In this document: positions 11,006 to 21,899 of the stretch, in pieces
How the letters are laid out: each line of letters starts with the position of its first letter
Position numbering within the stretch: position 1 is the stretch's first letter
Source of the DNA: Limonium bicolor
Taxonomy: Eukaryota; Streptophyta; Magnoliopsida; Caryophyllales; Plumbaginaceae
Direction: 5' to 3'
Assembly (NCBI GenBank): GCA_023374045.1
Contig: CM041776.1
Location: 323,541,925-323,605,924 of the forward strand
DNA length: 64,000 nt
Made by a program: the position numbers and the translations under genes
The notes under the pieces: generated by a model
Seen by the model: the letters and a program-made list of their open reading frames with translations, nothing else
Databases searched by the model: none
Told to the model about the DNA's origin: nothing

Positions 11006-12004
11006 ATGCACCTTCCTGTTCCACCGCCCCGACCAACCTCGTCTAACTTCTCGAATACCGCTCAGCTCCTTCTCAGACCTATTTCAGCCGTGCCTAATCA
11101 CTTCCTCACTGCTCTTTCGATCTTCTTCATCTTCTCCACAAAACAACCCCATCATCTGCACCTTCAATCACCCAGGTCCGTCTCCTTCTCTAACTCCTGC
11201 CACCACCGGCAAAATCTGGGATCTGGTCGCAAGTTTCTCCGCCTCACAGCCCCCTCCATGACCCAAAACCCTAAAAATCCTTTCAACCCGAACTTGATCT
11301 CACATCCGTTCCCAACTCCTCAATCCCTCTCCGATTGGTTGAGGCCCAGATTGCCCTCTGACTCCTTTGCTTCCTGGGGGATCAAACCCGGCACCAAGAA
11401 TGTCCACAATCTTTGGCTGGAGATAGCCGATGGTGAGACATCGCTAATTGATACAACTCCGCCCGTCAGGAATCTCGAAGTGGTTTCTGTTCGGGTTCTC
11501 CGGGTGGGAGTCAATCATAACGTTAACAGCAGCAGCGGGACCAGTAATCTTGTATTGATCGAGTCCCACCAGGAATTGTCGGATGGAACGATTCGAGAGA
11601 GGGGGAGGCCGTTGTCAGAGAAAATGAAGGCTGGGGAGGACGTTGAATCGGCGGCTAGGCGGGCAATCAAGGAGGAATTGGGTTCAATTTTGATGGGTAA
11701 GGAGGCTGCTGGCTCGGTTGAAACTAGTGAAAAAAGGCTTGAGCTTGATCGAATTGTGAAGATTCTTCCGGATTCGTATAGGAAGACAGTGGAACAAGGG
11801 GTTTCAAAATCTTACCCTGGCTTGCCCGCTTGCTATGTGATGCATACCGTGGATGCTTTTGTCGAGGGTTTACCCGAGGAAGAAGAGTTCGTGACCATAG
11901 AAGGCAATGAGTATGGGGATGATTGTTGTGGGGATCAGAAGAGTATTGTTCAAGAGGCTGTTTCCTGTAAGAAGCACTTCTGGAGATGGGTATATGTTGA
12001 ATGA
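11006..12004 (+). CDS. Nudix-like protein, 332 aa, conserved plant family of unknown substrate
   Basis: This is a single-exon frame. Residues 1-84 are Ser/Pro/His-rich and low in acidic residues, and could be an organelle transit peptide. The conserved part starts around Met85 (11258), which is an alternative start and may be the true one. Family-like words follow (LPSDSFASWG, KPGTKNVHNLW, ESHQELSDGT). Residues about 205-227 form an atypical Nudix box: the paired glutamates of the EE-x-G core are kept (IKEELG), but the usual Glu of REU is Ala and the leading Gly is Glu. Later words are YPGLPACYVMHTVD and a KKHFWRWV end. Nudix enzymes hydrolyse nucleoside-diphosphate-linked substrates; I cannot infer the substrate, and activity is uncertain given the altered box. 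It has a CT-rich leader. The last 76 codons recur without change at 23057-23285. Confidence 0.85.
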   Translation: MHLPVPPPRPTSSNFSNTAQLLLRPISAVPNHFLTALSIFFIFSTKQPHHLHLQSPRSVSFSNSCHHRQNLGSGRKFLRLTAPSMTQNPKNPFNPNLISHPFPTPQSLSDWLRPRLPSDSFASWGIKPGTKNVHNLWLEIADGETSLIDTTPPVRNLEVVSVRVLRVGVNHNVNSSSGTSNLVLIESHQELSDGTIRERGRPLSEKMKAGEDVESAARRAIKEELGSILMGKEAAGSVETSEKRLELDRIVKILPDSYRKTVEQGVSKSYPGLPACYVMHTVDAFVEGLPEEEEFVTIEGNEYGDDCCGDQKSIVQEAVSCKKHFWRWVYVE

Positions 12005-13046
12005 TGCGGCTACGGGACTTGTTATGTTTTCTTACGAGGTCCATTGTGGTACACTCTGGTGAGTTTTGGAGGATGTTAATGATTACTTTTTGTTATTAGT
12101 TCTTGCGGAATTCAATGTAATTGTTTACTGCAAAGCATTGAAGAGTGATCCTTCGTTGTATACGTTTTGTGTGCCACTTCTTGTGTGGCCTCAGCACATT
12201 CTTGGAGTAGGAAGTTAGTATATTCCTTGCCAGTTATGTATAGCTTTGATAATCCCAACTTGGTTACTATGCGTAGCTAGACAACAGAGGTATCGGGAAT
12301 TGAAGTTTCAGTATTAATTTGAGCAAAAGAACTTTTTGATTTGTAAAAGGCAGCAAACAGTTATATTATCTGTCCTCTGTTTCATTTCTGGTTTATTTTG
12401 AGAGGAATCCATCATCATACCCAGCAGATAGTAATCTAGTTTTAGATCAAAACAGATGGTTAGATTTTTCTTTGTTTTATCAGTAGAAAATGTGAAGCTT
12501 TCTGCGACAAGAACAATTGGACCTCACCATTCTTTCAGGGAATGAGTAAGACATTCTTAGTCTCTTGAAATATCGAGAGCTATCCTGCTTCTTAGGAGGT
12601 TTCCATCATCTTGGAGATTTATTTTTGTTGTTGGGATTACTGGTAGGACGACTGTTTACATATAAAGGTTTATTCATCTATGGAGGGAATTACTCTCTTG
12701 TCAGTCTTTCCGTTCGCCATCGACTCTAAATTTTGCCATAAGTTTATTGGTTTCTTTTTCTTCTTTTCTCTGAACGAACAGGTTGGATGTGGTGTAATGC
12801 TGATTAGGATTAATCTACAGGCCAGATCTAATTGTTTCTATTATCAACAAGTTGTTTCAGGCTGTTGTTATGGTCTGAATAGCGTCTGGGTAATAGTGTT
12901 CATTATGTTGTGTGTGAAGTTTGTTTCGTATCTTTCTTGCATCCTACTACCTTCTTTTCTTTGGGCATGTCCACAATTGTGAAGTATTATTTTCTCAAGG
13001 TCCCTAATTTCTGTATCCATCATTGGCCTCAATTCTGTTTTTAGGA
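12005..13046 (+). other. 3' flank of the Nudix-like gene (first copy)
   Basis: Presumed 3' UTR and downstream DNA with no other gene. It matches 23286-24363 almost base for base, apart from scattered single-base indels, most of them losses in this copy. Just before the Mutator-like insertion it lacks 20 bp present in the second copy (about 24337-24356). Confidence 0.7.
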
Positions 13047-14381
13047 AAGATAGAAGGGAAATTTCATGATATACCCCCGAGGTTTGAGCGAATTTTAGGA
13101 GATACCCTGAAGTTTCATTTTCATTACGAGATACCCCCGATGTTTCATTTTTTTTTACGATATACCCCTGAGGTTTCATTTTCATTACGATATATCCCTT
13201 AGATTTCAATTTTATTACGAGATGCCCCTCAGTTCAGATTCTAATATATTATATTTTTCATATCCACATTTTACACTCGCATCATATGCCCCACAACATG
13301 GATTTATGGTCAATTTTTTAAAAAAATTAAAATATGAACAAAATGGACAGAAAAATTAAAGATCAATTAAAATTTAATTCAATTTCAAAAAACGTAAATA
13401 AAAGTATAAAAATAAATTTAAAAAAATTAAAATCATAAAAGTTTAAAATAAATAGAATGACCAAACAACAAAAAAATAATCTATTTAAAACTTATATTGT
13501 TACATAATTTAAAAACTATTATAGCAATGATATTAAAGAACAAAAAAATGATTTTTATACTTTATTTTTCTAATTTAAAATAATTAATTTTCTATGTACT
13601 ATATGAAATTGTTGCTTTAATATTCTTCATATTATTGTTATACTTTTACAATTTTAAAACATATCTAGGTAACTCCTTAACAAGTTATGTTTATTTTTCA
13701 AAAATAATTTACTTTTTATTTTTTAGTCATTTTTATTTATTAATTTTTGTTGTTTTATGTTTATTTAATTATATTCATTTTTTAATATTGATTTCAAAAT
13801 TTATATGAGCTTTAATTTATGTGAGTATTTTATTTAAGTTTCAAATTCAAACAAAACTTTGACCATATATCCCTGAGATATTGTTGGGCCTATGATTTTA
13901 AGTCACCACTTTAATAGTTTTAAATTATGTAACAATATAAATTTTTTAAATAGATTTTTTTTGTGGGTAAGTCATTTCTATTTATTTTAAACCTTTCATG
14001 ATTCTAGTTTTTTAATTTGTTTTTATACTTTTATTTATGCTTTTTAAATTGAAATAAAATTTTAATTGATCTTTAATTTTATGTGCATTTTGTTCATATT
14101 TTAAATTTTAAAAAATTTGACCATAAACCTGTGTTACGGGGCATATGGTGCGAGGGTAAAATGAGGATATGAAAAATATAATATATCCGAATATGAACTG
14201 AGGGGCAGCTCGTAATAAAATTGAAACCTCAGAGGTATATCGTAATGAAAATGAAACCTCAGGGGTATATCGTAAAAAAATGAAACCTCGGGGTATCTTG
14301 TAATGAAAATGAAACCTCGGGGGTATCTCGTAAAATTCGCTCAAACCTCGGGGATATATCGTGAAATTTCCCAAGATAGAA
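13047..14381. mobile_element. Non-autonomous Mutator-like element with about 465-bp inverted arms
   Basis: The element is 13056-14372 (1317 bp), flanked by an exact 9-bp duplication AAGATAGAA (13047-13055, 14373-14381). The empty site has a single AAGATAGAA at 24364-24372. The ends start GGGAAATTTCA, and the two arms match for about 465 bp each, leaving a central loop of roughly 380 bp. The outer 170 bp of each arm carries about four copies of a 25-30 bp unit containing (G)ATA(C/T)CCC(C/T)(G/T)AGGTTTCA. No transposase is encoded. Nine-bp duplications with long inverted repeats are diagnostic of MULEs. Confidence 0.93.
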
Positions 14382-14499
14382 ATATGAGCAGTCCTACTAT
14401 ATCAGAGCAAGCTAGTCAAATTGGGTAAAACTTGCATATCCACAAGAGTGACCATGTTACCAAGATAGAAACAGGATCATCGGTAGGTACAACTCTAGC

Positions 14500-15094
14500 T
14501 AGGGATGTCAATCGATCGGGTTTGGGTCAGGTGATGCATCACTTGCATTCGTCACCCGGATAGATCATCCGTCCATCCGTCACCCATTTATTCTTCATCC
14601 ATCATCCGTCCACCCGTCATTCGCGGGTGATTCGGGTGGATCGGGTGATAATCGGGTCATAATCGTTTCTATGTCATAAACAAAATCTTTTAGTAGAGTA
14701 ATGAATAAAAAAAAAATTGTATTGCTAAAAGTAAAATTTCTTTGTATTTTAAGTCTTTTACTCCAATATAATCAATATTCTATCATCAATAAGAAATTAA
14801 ACATAATTTTACGTTATATGAGAGAGCCAATAAAAATGGAACGTAAATGATAAGGTTACAACTATTTTTTGTATAATGTTTGCTTGATTACTTGAAATAA
14901 AATAAGGTGTAACTTTAAACGGATGACGGGTTGGGTGATAAACGGATGATGGATCGGATGATGGATGGGAAAGCTTCATTCGTCACTCGATCATCCGTCA
15001 CCCGATCCGTCATCCGTTTATTTCGAGTTTTCATCCGTTTATCTAAATCTGGTGGATCGGATTAGCGGATATCCATTAAAAATTGTCATCCCTA
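14500..15094. mobile_element. hAT-type MITE, 595 bp (first copy)
   Basis: TAGGGATGTCAAT at the left and the inverse of TAGGGATGACAAT at the right are flanked by an 8-bp duplication ACTCTAGC (14492-14499, 15095-15102). Both subterminal zones hold many CATCCGT and GGGTGAT words in both orientations. The element is also present at 24492-25082, so it predates the split of the two copies. Confidence 0.9.
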
Positions 15095-15176
15095 ACTCTA
15101 GCCATCATTTTCTTTATATAGCCAACAACAGGAGACATAACTTACATAAGGGGAACAGCAGGAGACAACCTTGCAT

Positions 15177-15604
15177 TAGGGTGGTAATTTTTACCCAACT
15201 CGAAAATCTGACTCAAGCCCAACTTGTAAATAACGGATATGGGTTAAGATTATTGATTCATTTAACTTTTAGGTCGAGTATGAGTTACTTATTAAATATA
15301 TGGGTTGGGTATGTGTTAAAAGTTTTATCTAGAATTCAACCGGACCCGTTTACTTAATTTAATTAAAAATAAATAAATTGATAAATATGAACATATGTTA
15401 GTTGGATATGTATTAATTCTATAACTATTAGTATAATAGCAAATAAAAATACTATCACTAATTTAGGCCCACACAAATATATTTTTGGGAAAATTAACAT
15501 GATACACTATTTAAGTTTCCAATTAACAAAATACCACTGTTTTTTTCGTAATTCGGCTTTAAACATGCTTAAAACGTTGTCCAAAATTGATGAAACTTTA
15601 CATG
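15177..15604. mobile_element. hAT-type element, left part, with nested Mutator-like MITE (first copy)
   Basis: TAGGGTGGTAAT starts directly after the target word CCTTGCAT (15169-15176). A GGGAAAATT-starting Mutator-like MITE begins at 15487 and is itself cut at 15604 by the CACTA element. The complete, CACTA-free version is at 25165-26226, where both ends and the second CCTTGCAT are visible. Confidence 0.85.
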
Positions 15605-15624
15605 CACTAGTACAGAAATAGTCT

Positions 15625-15845
15625 ATCGCAGCGCCCCTAAAGCAGAGGTTGTAAAAACAACCGCTGAGATAGGCCGTTTTTAAAAAACCCGCACCTATCT
15701 CAGGGTTGTAAGTAACAACCGCGGCGCTAGGGTAGTTAAAAAAAAACAAATCTTATCGCAGCAGTTCCTACTAAGAACCGCTGAGATAGGTCTTTTTTAC
15801 AGACCGCTATCTCAGCGGTTCTTAGTAGGAACCGCTGCGGATAGG
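15625..15845. repeat. Subterminal inverted repeats of the CACTA element at 15605
   Basis: At least three inverted pairs of the CTATC(G/T)CAGCGGTT-type motif occur. The strongest is a near-palindrome at about 15753-15841 with GGTTCCTACTAAGAACC in one orientation and its inverse downstream. They are presumed accessory-transposase binding sites. Confidence 0.75.
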
Positions 15846-16089
15846 GTTGTTTTTATTTCCCCAAATCGGCTCCACTTCGTCTTCTCCTCTTCATTCTCTC
15901 TGTAATATCGCGAGAACGAAGAAGGCGACGGCGATTTCGAACTCTCGACGCCTGCGACTCCGCCACCACCACCGCCACTTCTCCTTCCGCGCGCGCCTCC
16001 ATCGTCGCCGCGCAGTTGCCGTCACCGTCGCAACAGAGAGACTGGTCGCAGGCGTCGATCGTCGGTTCTAGCGGGAACCCTAGGTTCGA

Positions 16090-17640
16090 ATTCTGGTTTT
16101 AACTTCGAAAATATGTAATTATTGTCTTGTTGATTGAATAACTAGTTGTAATATAGTTATTGATTGTTAGTTTAGTTGTGTGTGCATAATTTGAATATAG
16201 ATAGATTATTGAACAAGTATAAATAGTTGTGCATATAAGGTGTTCGATAAAATGCCTGAGTTGATATTTTTGCTGTTTGTGCCCTCTGCATACAACCAAA
16301 GTTGTAAAAAACGGTACGGGAATATTGCGTCACTATTACAATGATGCTAGTGATAATGCATCCTTGTTTCTTCAGTAATATATACTAGAGATATTTTGGA
16401 AAAGCTACTAATGTTCGATAAGTAAGTTACTTGATATTTTATAGTATATAGTATAGTAATTGTCAACTGTACGTGCTATATGTAAGTGGATGTTGCCCAC
16501 CATACGTTTTTATCCATTAAACTCAGATTCCGATAAGAGATGTGATATGTTATTTACAGGTTATGTTAACTTGTGTTCTTTTTTTATAGGAATAATTTTA
16601 TAATTTGGAGCATTGATCTACTTCTCTCTTAATTTAATGATTGTAACCATTTAAGTTGAATAAATAACAATGTTAGCGTGTTCGTTTTTACACTCAGATT
16701 TTAGTTGATATAGTTATTATGTTCGTAAATATGAAGTTAGTTTTTTAGAATTTGTAATTATTAATATACTTATTTTCTAAAATTTACACTCATTAAAAAT
16801 ATTCTTTTTTAGTAACTAATAAAAATATCTTAAATAATGTTTAAAAAAAGGTAATTTTTAAAAAGATATTTTTTTATTAGTTTAATTTTAAAGTTAATAT
16901 AAATCATCTTAAGTAATTTTTTAAAAAATAGTTTTTATTAATTTATACTTTTTATTAGTTAAGTTTATAGCTATAAGTTATCTTAATTAATTTTTATGGA
17001 ATTTGCGGTGACTCATATTTTACAGTCACCAATTCAGTCACACTCTCTAATCTATTAAATTAATAATGTATTTTATACGACCATCATGGAGACAAAAACG
17101 ATGATACATTTTTTCCTCATATACGTGCGTAATATGATATTGCTTATAGTAATGGATTTCTTGCCCCCCTAATATTATTACCTTGCTTCACCGCTGTCTG
17201 CAGTAATTGGGGTGGTCTCTGTGTCTCTTCTTTCTCATTGCTTCTGTTGTGCAGCATGAGCGAAAGGTAACATCTTCCTGCTTCCCCGCTGTCTGCAGTA
17301 ATTGGGGTGGTCTCTACTTCTTCTTCCTTATTTATTCTGCTGTGGACTAAGAGTGAAAAGGTAACATCTTCATCTATCTTTTCTCTTTGTGTGTTTAATT
17401 AATTATTGCGAAAAAGTGGTTGTGGTTAATATTGAGTGATTGTGAATAAGGAGGTGCTGCAGTTGCCAGTTGTTGAATTTATTTGTCGTGGTAAGTAAAA
17501 TGTTGGTGAATGCTTAATGATAAGCATGGATTAACACGATTACGCAAAGGTCATGCCGAATTTTTTCTAGAATCGTATTAGTCTTATTAATTAATTTTAT
17601 TTGTTATTTGTGTATAACAATCTTTACTTTTCTTTGTCAG
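16090..17640 (+). other. AT-rich leader and intron region of the CACTA element, with a 95-bp tandem duplication
   Basis: There is no coding domain. A 35-bp stretch (17186-17220) recurs at 17281-17315 with period 95. Each repeat ends in a short exon-like word before a GGTAACATCTTC donor-like site; the first holds ATGAGCGAAAG and the second AGAGTGAAAAG. This could be a duplicated small leader exon. Confidence 0.5.
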
Positions 17641-17994
17641 GTCTTCTGAATCTGCTATGGATTTGTACCAGTACTTTCCCAGCCCATCACCAAAGCAGGT
17701 CCTAGCTTCCCCCTCTGTACAACCTTAAAACAAGTAAGTAATTAAACTTTATTTTTGTTTTATTAATGCAATGATTTGTTGAAGTTAAATTAAATGTGTT
17801 AGAATTGTTAGAATAAGGCTAGATTAGTTACGTTGGAAAGTTAGAGTACTTAGGCTACGTTAGTTAGGTTGTACCATAGAGTAGTGCTGAGTTTGGTTGC
17901 AACCGTACATCCAGTAGAAACATGCTGCATATACAAATGCAGACGAAACTGAAAGACAAATCAATCTTAACATTGTTTTGTTTTCACATATAGA

Positions 17995-20900
17995 ATGGAG
18001 CGTGACTGGATGTACGGTTATCGAGGGGATAACTATTTGATGAGAAGCTGAAAGAGTTTCTCAAAGCGGCAGTGCAAACAAGGACAGAACAAAGGCGGAC
18101 AATATTTCATGTCCTTGTGTTGACTGTGGGGTTGTAAGGAAATATGAAGACGTTGAGGAAATTAGATTTCATCTTAAGTCCCGTGGATTCATGCCACATT
18201 ACACAAGATGGAATTTTCATGGAGAAACTGTTGCAGCTAGTGCTTCAACATCATCAAGTGCTCATGATCCACGTTACGCAAGTACGCGCCCACCTTCAAT
18301 ACCATCAATGAGTCGGTACCGTTAAGTGATTCAGGATTCGATGATAGTGAGACCACTCACCATGATGAACAAAGGATGAAATGTTAGAAAATGTTGCCGA
18401 TACTTTTGTCGATAAGCCGGAAGAGTATCAAAGATTGTGGACGCATCAAAGACACCTTTGTACCCTTCGTGCGTTAAATACACAAAATTGACTGCTGTAC
18501 TTATTTGTTCAACTTAAAGGGGAAATATGGAGTGGTGACAAGTGTTTCACGTCATTTCTAGAGCTGATACATGATATGCTTCCTGATGAGAATGGTCTCC
18601 TACATCCACCTACGAGGCAAAGAAATGGATGTGTCCAATGGGAGTTGAATATAAAAGATTCAGCTTGCCCAAATAACTGTGTGCTTTATAGGGGTGAATA
18701 CGAACATCTAGACAAGTGTCCTAAATGTTTGTTGTCCGGTACAAGGACAAGGATGAGGATTCCTCCTTTCAGAAAAAAAATCGACCAGTGAAATTATTGT
18801 GGTACTTGCCGATAATTCCTAGATTCAAACGGTGTTTGCCAACCCAAAAGATGCGAAGAACTTACGATGGCACGCGGATGGTAGAAAAATCGATGAAAAA
18901 ATTAAGACATCCTGCAGACGGACCTCAGTGGAGAAATATCAACAGAGAAATTCAAACATCATTTTGGGGATGAGGATAGGAATCCGAGACTTGGATTGTG
19001 TACGATGGGATGAACCCGTATGGCACGTTGAGCAGTCAGCACAGCACTTGGCCGGTGCTACTAGTGATCTACAATTTACCGTCATGTTGTGCATGAAACG
19101 AAAATACATTATGTTACACTCCTAATTTCTGGTCCAAAGCAACCTGGTCATAACATTGACGTATATCTTGCACCACTGATCGACGATCTGAACTTGTTGT
19201 GAATGAAGGGACAGTGGTATATGATGCTCATGCGAAAGAAAAATTTCACACTGAAGGCGATGTTGTTCTGTACTGTTAACGACTTTCCTGCCTATGGGAA
19301 CTGTCAGGATACTCGGTGAAAGGATTCAAAGCGTGTCCGGTATGTGAGGATGACACATGTTCAGATCGTCTGAAGCACTGCGGCAAAGATGTTTATATGT
19401 GTCATCGACGGTTTCTTCCAGTAGACCATCCTTACCGTTCGAGAAAGCGAAAGCTGTTCAACAATGAGCCCGAGACTCGTGTGGCTCGTCTGCCTTTGAA
19501 TTCAGAGGAAGTATGCAAAGGTAAAAGACATTGAAAATGTCTTTGGAAACACATCCAAGCCGCCGAAGAACATTTGGAAAAAACGTTCCATTTTTTGGGA
19601 TCTACCGTATTGGCGGCATCTGCCTGTTCGACATTGTTTGGATATCATGCACATTGTGAAGAACGTCGGTGAGGCAGTGTGTGGTACTTTGCTCAACATA
19701 CCCGGCAAGACGAAAGACGGATTGAAGGTGAGGAGAGATATGCAAGAGTTGCGCATACGGAAAGAACTACACCCAATAGAGGGATGAGAAGCGAACGTAT
19801 CTACCTCCTGCGTGTTATACCCTCTCTAAGAGTGAAAAATTAAGTTTTTGCAAGTGTTTGCACACATTGAAGGTACCATCTGGGTACTCTTCAAACTGGA
19901 AGAACCTAGTTTCTATGAAGGATTTGAAACTGTTAGGCATGAAATCTCATGATTATCATGTGTTAATGTGCATCTTCTTCCAGTTGCAATACGAGGGATA
20001 TTACCAGAAAATGTCAGAAATGCTCTAACTCGATTATGTTTCTTCTTCAACGCTGTCTGCTGCAAGGCAATTGACTCAGACACCCTCGATGATCTGCAAG
20101 TAGGGGTGAGCATTCAGTTTGGATATTTTGGATTTATCCAAAAACTGAATTAACCAATTTTGTTTTTTGGATTTTTAACAAATTTTCTAACCGAATTGAA
20201 AATTTCGGTTAACCGAATTATCCTAATTATAATTTGGTTTGGATTTGGTTTTGACTTTGTCTAATTCGGTTAACCGAATTATCCAAATTTTCTTTACAAA
20301 GAATATTCTCTTTTCTAATTCTAGTCTTTAGTGACATATAGTCAAAAACATACCCTAAATTTTGTAAGTTAAAATCCAAACTAGCTAAAATTTGGATTTC
20401 AGTTTGGATTTCAGATTTCACTTAAAAAAAATTTGGATTTCGGATAATTTGGATAATGGTTAATTCGGTTTTGGTCTTAATTTGGATAATTCGGTTTTTA
20501 ACCGAAATAACCAAAATCCAATTTATTTTTTACAATTTGGATTTCGGTAACGAATTATCCAAATGATCACCCCTATCTGCAACATGAAATTGTTGTGACA
20601 ATATGCCAGCTTGAGATTTATTTCCCACCATCTTTCTTCGACATAATGGTGCATTTAGTAGTGCATATTGTCCGAGAGATCAAATATTGTGGTCCGGTTT
20701 ACTTACGTTACATGTATCCTTTCGAACGATACATGGGGATTCTGAAGGGTAGAATGAAAAACAGATATAACCGGAAGGCAGTATCATCGAAGCAACAGTG
20801 ACTGAGGAAGTCACAGAATTCGTAACAAGTTATTTGAACGATGCAAAGTCAATTGGTATTCCCAAACCACGTCACCATGGTAGATTTGAGGGTAAAGGAG

Positions 20901-21735
20901 TTATTGGCAAAAAGGTTGTTCGTATCTCTCGTGATCTTATTAATCAGGCACATTGTTTGTACTACAACACCTTGAGGTTGTTGAACCCTACTTCGATATT
21001 CACATTGCTGAGTTGAGTCGACAAAACCCTACCAAAAACCGTATCTGGCTTGAAAAAGAACAAAATCAAGTATTCGTCCAATGGTTTAAGGAATATGTGT
21101 TTGAGCAAGCTTCATTGAACCCCGAAGATGTTAGTGAAGAAATCAGATGTCTAGCTGTTGGTTCTGGAACAGATGTTGTATCGTTTGAAGGGTATGACAT
21201 TAATGGATGCACATACTACACTGCACGCCAAGATGCTAAATCAATACATCAGAACAGTGGGGTAAAAATTGAAGCATCGTGACTGAATATGGTCTAGGTA
21301 ACCAGGTTCACCAATGAGCAGTAGTAGTTAGTATTATGGTGTGATAGAGGACATATGGGAACTAAACTATCACATTGATTCGTTTCTATTGTTCCGCTGC
21401 AATTGGGTGGACAACCGACATGGACTCCAAAATGATAAAGGACTTATTTGGTTGATCTTTACGTGTTACAACTAATAAGGAAGATCAGTTTGTGTTGGGT
21501 AAAGACTGTGACCAGGTGTTTTATGTTGAAGACCCAAAAGCTAGTAGATGGCATGTTTTCTTCCAGGGAAGACCAGTTTGTTTGAGGATGAAAACAACGA
21601 CGATGATGATAATGAGATGATAGATGAAACTGTATCGTTGCATACAGGGTTGCATGATTCAACTGATGATTTACAAAATGATGATGTTCAGACCATCTAC
21701 GCTCGATCAGACCATAATGGGGGGTTTGGGTAGAA
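17995..21735 (+). pseudogene. TNP2-type CACTA transposase, frameshifted
   Basis: This would be the catalytic transposase of the element. In order: a transposase-associated N-terminal domain from ATG 17995 (ERDWMY, CPCVDCG, HLKSRGFMPHYTRW); the TNP2 core from about 18450 (LYPSCVKYTKL, LWYLPIIPRFKR, RHPADGPQW, ACPVCEDDTC, RRFLP near 19410, and RHCLDIMHIVKNV with the DxMH motif near 19630); a DUF4218 part (20584-21100) with ERYMGILKG; and a DUF4216 part (21360-21735) with KDCDQVFYVEDP. About ten frame changes and several stops are visible, and a hAT MITE sits inside at 20101-20575. It is non-functional as assembled. Some frame changes may be read errors, because the neighbouring non-coding DNA shows a single-base deletion bias. 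Confidence 0.85.
20101..20575. mobile_element. hAT-type MITE inside the transposase gene, 475 bp
   Basis: The ends are TAGGGGTGAGCATT and the inverse of TAGGGGTGATCATT. The flanks are TCTGCAAG (20093-20100) and TCTGCAAC (20576-20583), an 8-bp duplication with one mismatch. Removing the element joins the flanks back into the TNP2/DUF4218 reading. The interior is rich in AACCGAATTATCC words. Confidence 0.88.
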
Positions 21736-21899
21736 AACAGATCATGATATATGTTACTATGTCTAGGTAACACCATTGGTTGAAATTACATTATATAATT
21801 CGTATTATTGTTGTTACAATGTTATTAGAATTAATTATTTATGTTTTTATTTTACAATTATACATCGTTCCATGAATATTGATCTAATGTGGGTGTGTT

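Noticed and set aside
13056..14372. Short frames reading the MULE arms (repeated GYIV/ETSG words)
   Set aside because: These come from the tandem units in the inverted arms, not from a gene.
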